Source: DATDOO01 sp035293245
GTDB lineage: Bacteria; Pseudomonadota; Gammaproteobacteria; Methylococcales; Methylococcaceae
Direction of reading: 5' to 3'
Assembly (NCBI GenBank): GCA_035293245.1
Contig: DATDOO010000081.1
Coordinates: 1-25,758 of the forward strand
Length of the DNA stretch: 25,758 nucleotides
Positions 1 to 8,482 of the stretch are shown here, in pieces (the stretch's first letter is position 1; every line of letters begins with the position of its first letter). The translations under genes were made by a program, and so were the position numbers. Under the pieces are notes generated by a model. That model saw only the letters and a program-made list of their open reading frames with translations, did no database searches and was not told the DNA's origin.

Positions 1-1763
1 TTGGTCAGATCCTTCTCGAAGCCGAACTTGCGCGCGAAGCGGTACATGATGACGTGGTCGGGCTTGGATTCGAACAGGGGCTCGATGATCCTGTCGCGCC
101 ACTGCAGCGACCGGTTGGACGAGGTGCAGGAGCCGTACGTCTCGAACTGGGTGCAGGCCGGCAGCAGGTACACATTGTCGGTGCGGTCGTGCATGACCGC
201 CGAGACGGTGGGGTAGGGGTCGATGACCACCAGGGTGTCCAGCTTCTCGAAGGCCGTTTTCATCTCCGGCCCGCGCGTCTGGCTGTTGGGGGCGTGGCCC
301 CAGAACACCATGGCCTGGATGGGATTCTTCTGGCTGATGTTCTCGCCCTTTTCCAGCACGCCATCCACCCAGCGCGATACGGGGATGCCGTCGGCGAACA
401 TGGGCTTTTGTTTGCCGCCCTTGCCGTCGTCGTACTCGCCTGGGTCGAAGCGTGCCGCGACCGTGTCGAAGTCGAGCTCCCACACCCGGCACCAGTGGCG
501 CCAGGCTTCCTCGTTCACGCCGTAATAGCAGGGCAGGGATTCCGGGTTGGGGCCCACGTCGGTGGCGCCCTGTACGTTGTCGTGGCCGCGGAACACGTTG
601 GCGCCGCCGCCTTCCACGCCGATGTTGCCCAAAACAAGCTGGAAGATGCTGTAGGCGCGGGTGTTGTTGTTGCCGATGTGGTGCTGGGTGCCGCCCATGC
701 ACCAGATGAAGGTGCCGGGGCGGTTTTCCGCCATGACCTTGGCGACGTTGTAGACCTGAATCTGCGGCACGCCGGTGACCCGCTCCACTTCCTCCGGATT
801 CCATTTGGCCACCTCGGCGCGGATGTCGTCCAGACCATACACCCGCTGCTGGATGTAAGTTTTGTCCTCCCAGCCGTTCTGGAAGATGTGCCACAAAAGG
901 CCCCACATGAACGGCACGTCGGTGCCCGGACGCAGGCGCACGTGAATGTCCGCGTGGGCGGCGGTGCGGGTGAAGCGCGGGTCGATGACGATGAGGGGGG
1001 CGCCCTTTTCCTTGGCGCGGAACACGTGCTGCATGGCCACCGGGTGGGCCTCGGCGGGATTGCCGCCGATGATGAGCATGGCCTTGGAATTGTGGATGTC
1101 GTTGAAGGAGTTGGTCATGGCGCCGAACCCCCAGGTGTTGGCTACCCCCGCCACCGTGGTGGAATGGCAGATGCGCGCCTGGTGGTCGATGTTGTTGGAC
1201 CCCCACAGTGCGGCGAACTTGCGCAACAGATACGCCTGTTCGTTGGAATGCTTGGAGGAGCCGACGAAATACACCGAATCGGGCCCGGACTTTTCGCGGA
1301 TGGCCAGCAGACGGTCGCCGACTTCCTCGATGGCCTGGTCCCAGGAAATGCGCTGCCATTTGCCCCCGACGAGCTTCATGGGATATTTCAGGCGCCGATC
1401 GCCGTGGCCGTGCTCGCGCACCGACGCGCCCTTGGCGCAGTGGGCGCCCAGGCTGATGGGATGGTCGAAAGCCGGCTCCTGGCCGATCCATATCCCGTTC
1501 TGCACCTCGGCGATGATGCCGCAGCCCACCGAGCAGTGGGTGCAGACGCTTTTAATCTGCCGCACGGGAGCGGAAGCGCCCCCTTTCGCATCGCTATGGC
1601 CATCTTCATGGGCTTCCGCCCGGCGCATCAGCAACAAGGGCAGGCTGCCGGCCAGCAAAGCTCCGCCGGCGGCGAGGCCGCTCTGCTTCAGGAAGGAGCG
1701 GCGGTCAAGGCCGTTGGGATTGGAAGGGGCGTGCAGAGACGAGGAGCGCTTGATCAGCTTCAT
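1..1763 (-). CDS. fdhA: Formate dehydrogenase alpha subunit (molybdopterin, cysteine type), C-terminus beyond window
   Basis: Catalytic subunit of a molybdenum/tungsten formate dehydrogenase, oxidising formate to CO2. The first 587 codons are present and the frame is still open at the left edge. A twin-arginine signal (RRSFLKQSG, residues 21-29) precedes a hydrophobic stretch, so the folded enzyme should be exported to the periplasmic side. A [4Fe-4S] cluster site follows with Cys74, Cys77, Cys81 and Cys109. The metal-ligand position is Cys199 followed by His200 (RICHSTT); the codon at 1167-1169 reads TGC, so this is a cysteine and not a selenocysteine enzyme. The ATG is chosen because AAGGTGG lies just upstream, overlapping the stop of the preceding small Tat-signal gene. 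Downstream electron-transfer subunits would be expected left of the window. Assignment to the family is firm; the choice among FdnG/FdoG/FdhA types is not. Confidence 0.93.
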   Translation of the reverse strand, partial: MKLIKRSSSLHAPSNPNGLDRRSFLKQSGLAAGGALLAGSLPLLLMRRAEAHEDGHSDAKGGASAPVRQIKSVCTHCSVGCGIIAEVQNGIWIGQEPAFDHPISLGAHCAKGASVREHGHGDRRLKYPMKLVGGKWQRISWDQAIEEVGDRLLAIREKSGPDSVYFVGSSKHSNEQAYLLRKFAALWGSNNIDHQARICHSTTVAGVANTWGFGAMTNSFNDIHNSKAMLIIGGNPAEAHPVAMQHVFRAKEKGAPLIVIDPRFTRTAAHADIHVRLRPGTDVPFMWGLLWHIFQNGWEDKTYIQQRVYGLDDIRAEVAKWNPEEVERVTGVPQIQVYNVAKVMAENRPGTFIWCMGGTQHHIGNNNTRAYSIFQLVLGNIGVEGGGANVFRGHDNVQGATDVGPNPESLPCYYGVNEEAWRHWCRVWELDFDTVAARFDPGEYDDGKGGKQKPMFADGIPVSRWVDGVLEKGENISQKNPIQAMVFWGHAPNSQTRGPEMKTAFEKLDTLVVIDPYPTVSAVMHDRTDNVYLLPACTQFETYGSCTSSNRSLQWRDRIIEPLFESKPDHVIMYRFARKFGFEKDLT

Positions 1764-1772
1764 GGCGCCACC

Positions 1773-1976
1773 TTAAAAGCGCGCGGAGCGGTAATAGGCA
1801 CGAACGTGCTCGGTTTCCCGGTAGCCGCTGGACTGGGTTTGTTCGGGCTGTTCCGCGGCCGGTTCGGCTTGCGACTCGGCGGGTTTGGTGGCTGCAAGTC
1901 CTGCCGTGGCGGCGAGGCCGGCGAGTCGGGCGAAGAAGCCGCGGCGGGTGGTGAGGATTTTTTCGTCGGTTTGCAT
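1773..1976 (-). CDS. Small Tat-signal protein of formate dehydrogenase loci
   Basis: A 67-residue protein with a twin-arginine motif (TTRRGFFARLAG, from residue 9), an Ala/Leu-rich hydrophobic segment to about residue 30, then a short charged, Glu/Gln-rich tail ending in YYRSARF. This layout matches the family known as formate dehydrogenase region TAT target (TIGR02811), small proteins encoded immediately before FDH alpha. Its role is unproven; help in export or assembly of the FDH complex is the usual guess. Only 9 bases separate its stop from the alpha-subunit start, and the ribosome site of the alpha gene overlaps that stop, so the two are almost certainly co-transcribed. The ATG at 1976 is preferred over upstream in-frame starts because the Tat motif then sits at the normal distance from the N-terminus. 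Confidence 0.82.
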   Translation of the reverse strand: MQTDEKILTTRRGFFARLAGLAATAGLAATKPAESQAEPAAEQPEQTQSSGYRETEHVRAYYRSARF

Positions 1977-2045
1977 TGGGGGCCCCGGAAATAAGGAATC
2001 GCTGCGCGATGGCTTTATGGAATCGGGTTCCCGCACCCGAAGGCG

Positions 2046-2218
2046 GGATACTTTTCTTTGCTTGTCCAAAGAAAAGTATCCAAAAGAAAAGACACCCGAC
2101 AGCCGCTTCTTCCTGCGCTCCTCGCTTTCGGCGGAGGTCGGCAGAAGGGCGATCCATCGCCCTCTGCCGACGCGCGGCATCCTTGCCGCGCCCCTTCGGG
2201 CTGTGTTCCGCCGAAAGC
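2046..2218. repeat. Multi-hairpin intergenic element (likely dispersed repeat)
   Basis: The 376-base gap 1977-2352 holds no convincing gene but dense secondary structure. A perfect 15-bp stem, GGATACTTTTCTTTG (2046-2060) with its complement at 2067-2081, closes a 6-base loop. A second 12-bp stem (2124-2135 with 2207-2218) encloses three further hairpins: 2137-2153/2156-2171 (one bulge), 2172-2179/2184-2191, and a small UUCG-capped hairpin at 2193-2200. The whole looks like a folded RNA or cruciform with a multi-branch junction. From memory, similar CTTTTCTTTGCTTGTCC-type blocks recur between genes in several proteobacteria; I could not search for copies. It lies between the helicase stop and the FDH operon start, so it may act as a transcript-end structure or leader. 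Confidence 0.6.
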
Positions 2219-2338
2219 TGCGGTGCTCGGCGCGGCTGAACGGGCAACCGAGATCGAAACTCGACTCTGATTTGAACCCGAAGTTCCTTATTTACAGGAT
2301 AAGACCGCGGCAGGGAAGCCGAAAAAACGGCGTACAGC

Positions 2339-2362
2339 GGGCGGGTTTGCCGCTACCCGCCC
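2339..2362 (-). terminator. Hairpin at the helicase stop codon, possible terminator
   Basis: GGGCGGGT (2339-2346) pairs perfectly with ACCCGCCC (2355-2362) around an 8-base loop. The helicase stop codon straddles the loop and the stem. On the minus strand a six-T run follows about 12 bases later (2322-2327), itself flanked by GCCG/CGGC. This is weaker than a canonical intrinsic terminator because the T-run is not adjacent to the stem. Confidence 0.4.
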
Positions 2363-5300
2363 CGTATCAAGGAAATCAACTCCTCCGTCGAAGGCAGCAC
2401 CGCGCCTTCGCCCCCTTCCAGCACCCCTTCCGCCAGGGCGCGCTTGTCGTGGTGCAGCTCCACGATGCGCTCTTCCAGCGTGCCTTTGCTCACCAGGCGG
2501 TACACGGTCACCGGCCGCTGCTGGCCGATGCGGTGGGCGCGGCCCATGGCCTGATCTTCCGCCGCCGGGTTCCACCACGGGTCGGCGATGACCACGTAAT
2601 CGGCGGCGGTCAGATTGAGGCCGAAGCCGCCGGCCTTGAGGCTGATGAGGAACAGGTCCCCCTCGCCGGCTTGGAAGGCGGCCACCCGGCGGGTGCGCTC
2701 GGCGGCGGGGGTGGCGCCGTCCAGATATTGGTAGGGGATGCCGGCTTCGTCCAGGGGCTCGCGCAGAAGGGTCAGGAAATCCACGAACTGGCTGAACACC
2801 AGGGTTTTGTGGCCGTTGGCGGACAGTTCCGCCGCCAGTTCGGCAAAGGCCCGCGATTTGGCGCCGACGATCCCGAGGTCCGGGCTGGTGAGGCGCGGGT
2901 CGCAGGCGGCGCGGCGCAGGCGGGTGAGCTGGGCGAGGATGTGCAGGTGCGCCTGGCCGGACGGGACCTCGGCGGCGGCGTTCTCCGCCTCGGCCACCGC
3001 GTGGCGGCGCAGGGCTTCGTAATGGGCAGCCTCCGCCGCTTCCGCCGCCACGGTCAACACCAGTTCGGTGCGCGGCGGCAGTTCCTGCAGGACTTCGGCC
3101 TTGGTGCGCCGCAGCACGAAGGGCGCGATCAGGCGGCGCAGCAGGCGCTGGGCGTCGCGGTCCCGGTGGCGCTCGATGGGGGCGGCGAAGCGTTCGTTGA
3201 AGCGCGGCAAGGTGCCCAGCAGCCCCGGATTGCAATAGCGCATGATGGACCACAGCTCGGCGAGCCGGTTTTCCACCGGCGTGCCGGATAGCGCCAGGCG
3301 GAAATCCGCCGGCAGTTCGAACAGGGCCTGGGAGCGCTTGGCGGAGGCGTTCTTCACCGCCTGGGCTTCGTCGGCCACCAGCGAGTGCCAGGTGCGGGCG
3401 GAAAAAATCTCCTGTGCCTGCTGCATCAGCGTGTAGGAAACGATGACCACGTCCCTGGCCGCGGCGGATTCGACCAGCGCGGCCCGTTCGCCTTCGCCGT
3501 AAATCATGGGGTTGAGGGTGGGCGCGAAGCGCCGAGTCTCCGCCAGCCAGTTGCCGCAAACGGAAGTGGGCGCCACCACCAGGGCCGGCCCGCCGCCGGC
3601 GCGGGCCAGGAGCACGGCGAGGGCCTGGATGGTTTTGCCCAGGCCCATGTCGTCGGCGAGGCAGGCGCCGAAGCCGGCCTCGGCGAGGCGCATGGCCCAG
3701 GCGTAGCCGTCTTCCTGGTAGGGGCGCAGTTCCGCCTGGAGGCCGTGGGGCCGGCCGGGCTGGGCGTCCTGGGCCGCGCGCAGTTGTTCGATTTTGCCCC
3801 GGAAGCCGGCGTCGGCGTCCACCTGCACGCCTTGCAGCAGTTCGTCCAGCCAGGCGGCCGTCAGTTGCGGCACGCGCAGGCCGTCGCGTCCGGTCTCGGC
3901 GACGGCGGCCAGTTCCGCCAGACGCTCCCGCAGTTCGCGGGTCAGGGCGGCGTAGACTCCTTTGCCCATGGGCACGAAGCGGCGCTTGCCGGCCGCCGCG
4001 GCCAGGAGCGCTTCCAGGTCGACTACGAGCTTTTCGTCCAGCCGGGCGCTTCCCTGCACGCGGAACCAGTCGCGCTCGCTTTTCACCCGCACGGCGACGC
4101 GGGCCGGGTCGACGGTGACCACCCGCACCGCCTGTCCCTTGGGCCAGTCGACCGCTTGCACGGCGGGCAGGGCCGGCAGTATTTCCACCATGCCGAGGGA
4201 CTGTTCCGGATCGTCGACCAGCCACTCGCAGACCAGATCGCCCGGTGCCGGCGGGTCCAGGAAGGGCAGGGCTGCCAGCACGGCGTCCAGATGGGCCTGC
4301 TCCCGTTCCAGGTCGCGCTGGGCGCCGACGCTCTCGCCTTTCACCGCCGCCATCACCCGCAAGCGGCCCGTGCCGGGCATAAGGCGCGGGCCTTCGGGTC
4401 CCAGGGGTGCCGCCACCAGGCGCAGCATCAGGCTGTCGCCCGCCGGAGAGAGTTCGGCGCGCAGGCGGTTTTCGGCGGCGACTTCGCGCGCGGCTTCCGC
4501 GTGGTCGGAATGGATGTGGAAATGGCCCGCCAGGGCCTGCAAGGTCTCTTGCAACTGGACTTGGGCGTCGGCCGGCACGGCGAAGCGCCCGGCGATCAGG
4601 TGCGCGGCGCGGCGCTGGGCCGGCGTGAGGCGGATGATGCGGACGCGCTGGGGTGAATCGCGCAGCACGTGAATCAGGCGCAGGGCGTCCAGTTCGCGCC
4701 GCTCCTCGCTGTCGGCGAGATAGGCGTAGGGCGCCGGTTCCGGCTCGGCGCGCGGCGGCGGGCTGAGGGACAGGACAAAGCGCCCCTGTTCGCGGGTGAC
4801 TTCCAGTTCCGGCGTGCCTTCGACCACGTCCACCGTCGTGTCGGGCGCGTCGGCCAGCACCACCGCCGGATGGCCGACGAGGGCCATGACGGCCGCCGCC
4901 CGATCCAGGCGGTAGCGGCGCTGATAGGCGCGATCCTGCTTGATGGCGCGCGCCGCCTTGGCGTCCCAGGGTTCCAGTTTTTCGTTGCCGGCGAGCCGGG
5001 CGAGCGGCAAAGGCTTGGGCTTGCTCCAGCCGCGCGGCCCGCGCTTCTGCTCCAGGGGCTGGACGTCCTCGACGCCGCCGCCCTTGTCGAGCTGGATGGA
5101 CCAAAGGATGCGCGTGGCCGGTGCGCCGCCGGTGTCCGCCGTTTCCCCGCCCAGGGCCAGCAGGGAAGCCAGCACGGTGCGCCAGGCTTCCTGGCCGCCG
5201 GCGACGAAAAAGCCCTCCGGCGCCTCGCCGCCTGCGAACACCGACTCGGCCGCGGCGAGCTGGCCGTCCAGCCACGCGAATCCGCAGGACTGCAAGCGCT

Positions 5301-6585
5301 GGCGCAAGGCGGCGATCACTTCTTCCCGCTTGCCCTGAGCCTTTTTGGTGCGGCTTTCGCCCAGTGCTTCCGCGCCCAGCCAGGCGCGCAACAGGCAGCG
5401 CCACAGGTCGGCGACGTCAAGGTAGCGTTCGGGATCGGAGTATAGATTGAACGCCTTTTTTTCCAGCGGCGCATCCCCCAGACGCGATGCAGCGGCGTTG
5501 ACCCACAGGCCCCAGCCGTCGAAAGGGGTTGGATTGCGCGTGCCGGACTCGCCCAGACAGAACTTGCGCGCCTGTTCCAGATGTTTGGGGGTCTGTTGGG
5601 CCAATAGCGCCAAGGGATACAGCCAGGCAACGCTGGTGGGCAGGAGCCGCTTGCGGGCGCCGGTTTCCGTCTGCAATTTCTTGAATGCGGCCTCGAAAGC
5701 CGCCTGGCCCTCGGCCCAGCGGCCCGCCTGAACCAGAACCGCGGCTCGCAGGGCATCCGCTCCGCCGCCGCTGTCGTCGGCGAGCAAGGACTCGATGCGC
5801 GCGCCTTCTCCGCGGTGCAACAGTGTTTCGGCCAGCAGCAGCCGGACGTAATCCGGCAGTTCGGACGCGCCGCCGTCCAGCTTGCCCAGCAGCCAGCGAT
5901 AGACGGGCAAACTGTCGAGACTCCAGCGCTCGCAAACCGCGCTCACAGCGTAATAGGCCAGTCCCCAACGCCATTCCGGTGCGACCCGTTCGAACAGGGC
6001 GGGATCGAAGGCCTGGAAGCACGCCTCCTGCAGTACGCCGTTCCAGTCGTGGCGCCGCTCGATCTGAGTTTTGAGCTTTTCCAGTGCCGAGGCCGGCGCG
6101 CCGCTGAACAGTTCGAACCGCACCAGGGCTATGGTGGCGGACAAGTCCCCGACCGGCCAGTAATAATTCTTGGCCCAGGGCTGGTAGGACTCGTTCAGAT
6201 ACAGCGCGTCGCGCAAGGCATCGGTTGGCGTGTCGTCGAGCAGTTCCCGGTACAAGGCGGCGCGCGCCGCGTCGACCAGGCACAGGTAACCCGTTTTTTT
6301 GTCGTGCTCCCGGAGCAGGCCGAGACGCCTGATCTTGTCCAGGGCGACCTGAACCTCCACTTGAGTGAACGCTTTGCCGCCGGGGGATTTGGCGAGCAGG
6401 TAACGCAGAAGGTTATAGACCGCCGTGCGCGGTCGCCAAGTCCACAGCAACGCCACGGCCCGTGCGATGGCGCGGGTGTCGGGGGTAAGCTGCTGCAGGG
6501 CTTCGGTCGGGGTTTTCGATATGGATTCCGGCTCCTCGGTTTGCGCGCCGGGGTCGGGCGGCGAAAAACCAAACAACGGCGACAC
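2353..6585 (-). CDS. SNF2-family DEAD/DEAH-box helicase with long N-terminal region
   Basis: A 1410-residue Swi2/Snf2 ATPase. The helicase core occupies the C-terminal third: Walker A DDMGLGKT (K984), Walker B DEAQ (residues 1072-1075), motif III LSGTPVENR, motif IV LVFSQFVDF, and motifs V/VI GLNLTAAD and GRAHRIGQ (from residue 1348). Such proteins translocate on double-stranded DNA and remodel protein-DNA complexes; the nearest familiar bacterial example is RapA/HepA, but the architecture here differs. The first roughly 900 residues contain Trp- and Leu-rich helical stretches and a charged middle region without a motif I recognise. Translation starts at GTG, chosen because GGGAGG sits 7 bases upstream. 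It lies 26 bases after gltX and is probably co-transcribed with it, which says little about function. Possible roles include transcription recycling, repair or defence; I cannot choose. Confidence 0.9.
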   Translation of the reverse strand: MSPLFGFSPPDPGAQTEEPESISKTPTEALQQLTPDTRAIARAVALLWTWRPRTAVYNLLRYLLAKSPGGKAFTQVEVQVALDKIRRLGLLREHDKKTGYLCLVDAARAALYRELLDDTPTDALRDALYLNESYQPWAKNYYWPVGDLSATIALVRFELFSGAPASALEKLKTQIERRHDWNGVLQEACFQAFDPALFERVAPEWRWGLAYYAVSAVCERWSLDSLPVYRWLLGKLDGGASELPDYVRLLLAETLLHRGEGARIESLLADDSGGGADALRAAVLVQAGRWAEGQAAFEAAFKKLQTETGARKRLLPTSVAWLYPLALLAQQTPKHLEQARKFCLGESGTRNPTPFDGWGLWVNAAASRLGDAPLEKKAFNLYSDPERYLDVADLWRCLLRAWLGAEALGESRTKKAQGKREEVIAALRQRLQSCGFAWLDGQLAAAESVFAGGEAPEGFFVAGGQEAWRTVLASLLALGGETADTGGAPATRILWSIQLDKGGGVEDVQPLEQKRGPRGWSKPKPLPLARLAGNEKLEPWDAKAARAIKQDRAYQRRYRLDRAAAVMALVGHPAVVLADAPDTTVDVVEGTPELEVTREQGRFVLSLSPPPRAEPEPAPYAYLADSEERRELDALRLIHVLRDSPQRVRIIRLTPAQRRAAHLIAGRFAVPADAQVQLQETLQALAGHFHIHSDHAEAAREVAAENRLRAELSPAGDSLMLRLVAAPLGPEGPRLMPGTGRLRVMAAVKGESVGAQRDLEREQAHLDAVLAALPFLDPPAPGDLVCEWLVDDPEQSLGMVEILPALPAVQAVDWPKGQAVRVVTVDPARVAVRVKSERDWFRVQGSARLDEKLVVDLEALLAAAAGKRRFVPMGKGVYAALTRELRERLAELAAVAETGRDGLRVPQLTAAWLDELLQGVQVDADAGFRGKIEQLRAAQDAQPGRPHGLQAELRPYQEDGYAWAMRLAEAGFGACLADDMGLGKTIQALAVLLARAGGGPALVVAPTSVCGNWLAETRRFAPTLNPMIYGEGERAALVESAAARDVVIVSYTLMQQAQEIFSARTWHSLVADEAQAVKNASAKRSQALFELPADFRLALSGTPVENRLAELWSIMRYCNPGLLGTLPRFNERFAAPIERHRDRDAQRLLRRLIAPFVLRRTKAEVLQELPPRTELVLTVAAEAAEAAHYEALRRHAVAEAENAAAEVPSGQAHLHILAQLTRLRRAACDPRLTSPDLGIVGAKSRAFAELAAELSANGHKTLVFSQFVDFLTLLREPLDEAGIPYQYLDGATPAAERTRRVAAFQAGEGDLFLISLKAGGFGLNLTAADYVVIADPWWNPAAEDQAMGRAHRIGQQRPVTVYRLVSKGTLEERIVELHHDKRALAEGVLEGGEGAVLPSTEELISLIRGG

Positions 6586-6611
6586 CAGTTGCCTCCCTCG
6601 TCCCGGCCGGA

Positions 6612-8012
6612 CTACTCGGACTCGCCCATGAATTCCGCCAGGCGCATGCGCAGGCGATGGGGTTCCATGAGGGTGTAAATCTTACTTATATCTGGTCCCG
6701 TAACAGTGGCCGTTAGGCTAGCCCGGAGAGGTTGATACAGTGCCTTGCCGCGCGCGTCTGTATCTAATTTGATGAGTTCAAAAAACACTGCCGGGTTGCC
6801 CGCAGCTCTTTCTGCTGCACCGAATGCGGCCTTAAAAAATTTCTCTCCAGCCTGGTTGGCAATGGCAGTCATTTCCGCATCCCGCTCCAGTTCGTCGTTG
6901 AACAGGATGGCCGCCCAGCGGTGCGCGTCGCGGGGAAAACGGCAGTTGCTGCGCACGATCTCCAGGAACGCCCGGCGTTTTTCATCGGGCACGAGAACGC
7001 GCGTGTCTTCGTGCAGCCAGTTCCACAAGATTTCGTCTCCGGTGGCGTGAACGGTAACTTCCTGCCAGTGATTGAGCTGGACCGGATCGAAGCGGGCCGG
7101 GGCCTTGCCGAGCCGTTCCAGCTTGAAAGCGGCGGACAGGCCGCTCAAATCCAACAGTCCGTCTTCCTCGTAGTGATGGCCAAGCCGCGCCAGCAAATTG
7201 ACCACCGCCAGCGGCAAATAGCCGTCCTCGCGCAGTTCGCGGATGCTGCGGCTGCCGTTGCGCTTGGACAGGGGCGCGCCGTCGTCGCCGTGAATCAGCG
7301 CCAGATGGCCGTATGCCGGAACCGGCAGGCCGAGCGCCTTGAGGATCAGCATCTGCCGGGGGGTATTGGATAGGTGATCCTCGCCGCGCAGCACGCAGTT
7401 CACGCCCATCAGCGCGTCGTCGATGGCATTGCAGAAGAAGAACGCGGCTGAGCCATCGGCGCGGCGGACGATGAAATCGCCGATGTCCTGGTTAGCGAAG
7501 CTCTGCGCGCCGCGCACCGCGTCCTCGAACTCCACCGTTCCGTCGGCGGGAACCCTAAAACGCAAGGTGGCTTCCCGGCCTTCTGCCTTCAGTTTGGCGG
7601 CGTCTGCCGGAGTCAGGCGCGCGCACTTGCCGGAATAACGCGGCGGCCGGCCGGAAGCCAGTTGCACCTTGCGGGCGATTTCCAGTTCCGCCGCCGTGCA
7701 GAAACAGGGATAAGCCAGGCCGGCGTCTTCCAGGCGGCGATAGTATTCGGCGTAAACCGACTCCCGCCGCGACTGGTGGAAATCCGGCTCCGGGACGGCA
7801 TTCGCCGGTCCTTCGTCCCAGTCCAGCCCCAGCCAGCGCAAGTCTTCCATCAGGGCGGCGACGAACTCCTCGCGGCTGCGCTCCCGGTCGGTGTCTTCGA
7901 TGCGCAGCAGAAAGCGCGTCCCGAACAGTTTGCTGAACAGGGCGGTGCGGGCGTTGCCGAGGTGAATGAGCCCGGTCGGGCTGGGTGCGAAGCGGGTTTT
8001 GACGGGGTTCAT
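6612..8012 (-). CDS. gltX: Glutamyl-tRNA synthetase, second (GltX2-like) type
   Basis: A 466-residue class I aminoacyl-tRNA synthetase that charges tRNA with glutamate in the cytoplasm. The N-terminal FAPSPTG leads into the HIGH-equivalent HLGN (residues 17-20), and LLRIEDTD follows. The KMSKS-equivalent is LSKRN (248-252). A zinc-site-like Cys103-x-Cys105...Cys130 is present, but the expected fourth ligand position (132) is Arg. The sequence after HLGN (ARTALFSKLFGTRF) resembles the shorter GluRS form that coexists with a standard GltX in some gammaproteobacteria rather than the typical GltX with LHVGGARTALF. In some bacteria such second enzymes prefer tRNA-Gln; whether that holds here is unknown. 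The last 230 bases or so are visibly less GC-rich than the rest. Confidence 0.93.
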   Translation of the reverse strand: MNPVKTRFAPSPTGLIHLGNARTALFSKLFGTRFLLRIEDTDRERSREEFVAALMEDLRWLGLDWDEGPANAVPEPDFHQSRRESVYAEYYRRLEDAGLAYPCFCTAAELEIARKVQLASGRPPRYSGKCARLTPADAAKLKAEGREATLRFRVPADGTVEFEDAVRGAQSFANQDIGDFIVRRADGSAAFFFCNAIDDALMGVNCVLRGEDHLSNTPRQMLILKALGLPVPAYGHLALIHGDDGAPLSKRNGSRSIRELREDGYLPLAVVNLLARLGHHYEEDGLLDLSGLSAAFKLERLGKAPARFDPVQLNHWQEVTVHATGDEILWNWLHEDTRVLVPDEKRRAFLEIVRSNCRFPRDAHRWAAILFNDELERDAEMTAIANQAGEKFFKAAFGAAERAAGNPAVFFELIKLDTDARGKALYQPLRASLTATVTGPDISKIYTLMEPHRLRMRLAEFMGESE

Positions 8013-8050
8013 GATTCGGAGCGCTGGGGGAATCTTAGGAAGCCGCGCAA

Positions 8051-8056
8051 ATTGTA
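8051..8056 (-). promoter_or_regulatory. Candidate -10 element for gltX
   Basis: On the minus strand this reads TACAAT, 38 bases upstream of the gltX ATG. The -35 region is poor (TTGGGG with only 15-base spacing). The same TACAAT hexamer occurs before argA, which favours a sigma-70 reading. Confidence 0.4.
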
Positions 8057-8094
8057 CGGCAAGCCCGTACCCCCAAGGCTGCTCCTTCGATCCG

Positions 8095-8122
8095 CCGGCG
8101 GGATTACCGGGTTCCCCGCCGG
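8095..8122. terminator. GC-rich hairpin between the small lipoprotein gene and gltX
   Basis: CCGGCGGG (8095-8102) pairs with CCCGCCGG (8115-8122) around a 12-base loop. It lies just after the stop of the leftward lipoprotein gene. No T-run follows on either strand, so termination is only a possibility. Confidence 0.35.
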
Positions 8123-8138
8123 TGTCTGTCGGCCGGGT

Positions 8139-8384
8139 TCAGAGTCCCGAACTGGTGAACAGGATCACCTTGTCGCCGACGAAATTCACCGTGATGACTT
8201 TCGGTTCCTTGCCCCAGCGGCAGTTTTTCGCCACCAGCACCGCCTCGCACTGGTCCGGTTTACCCAGGATGGCCTCGACGTCGCCGTAGGTTTGGCCCAT
8301 TTTCAGCTTGTCGTAGTTTTCCTGGGTGACCTTGGAGCAGCCGATCAGGGAAAGCAGGGCGAAGAGCAGAATGAAGCGACGCAT
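8139..8384 (-). CDS. Small lipoprotein, SmpA/OmlA- or DUF3862-like fold
   Basis: An 81-residue lipoprotein. The signal peptide ends in the lipobox LIGC, making Cys16 the lipidated residue. The mature part has KVTQENYDKLKMGQTYGDVE followed by AILGKPDQC, the pattern of small BLIP-fold domains (DUF3862 and SmpA/OmlA relatives) in which a helix with M/I-G-x-T/S leads to a LGxPD turn. Two further cysteines (46 and 55) could form a disulfide. The +2 residue is Ser, so outer-membrane sorting by Lol is expected. AAGGA precedes the ATG at good spacing. It lies between sodB and gltX in the same direction. Function is unknown; BamE-like structural roles are the best-known analogy. Confidence 0.8.
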   Translation of the reverse strand: MRRFILLFALLSLIGCSKVTQENYDKLKMGQTYGDVEAILGKPDQCEAVLVAKNCRWGKEPKVITVNFVGDKVILFTSSGL

Positions 8385-8482
8385 GGGAGTTCCTTGTGAT
8401 GGCGGTGACCGGGGTGGACTGCGCCCTCCGAAAAGGGGAGCCGGACGGCCGCCCCAGGGGGTCGCCGTCCGGACCAAGACTA

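Noticed and set aside
1167..1169. Selenocysteine codon in formate dehydrogenase
   Set aside because: The codon reads TGC on the coding strand, so it is an ordinary cysteine; no readthrough is needed.
54..1994. Long plus-strand open frame opposite formate dehydrogenase
   Set aside because: It is antisense to a gene with clear catalytic motifs; long antisense frames are expected in high-GC DNA. The same applies to frames at 3385-4656 and 4669-5445 opposite the helicase and at 20297-21613 opposite pcnB.
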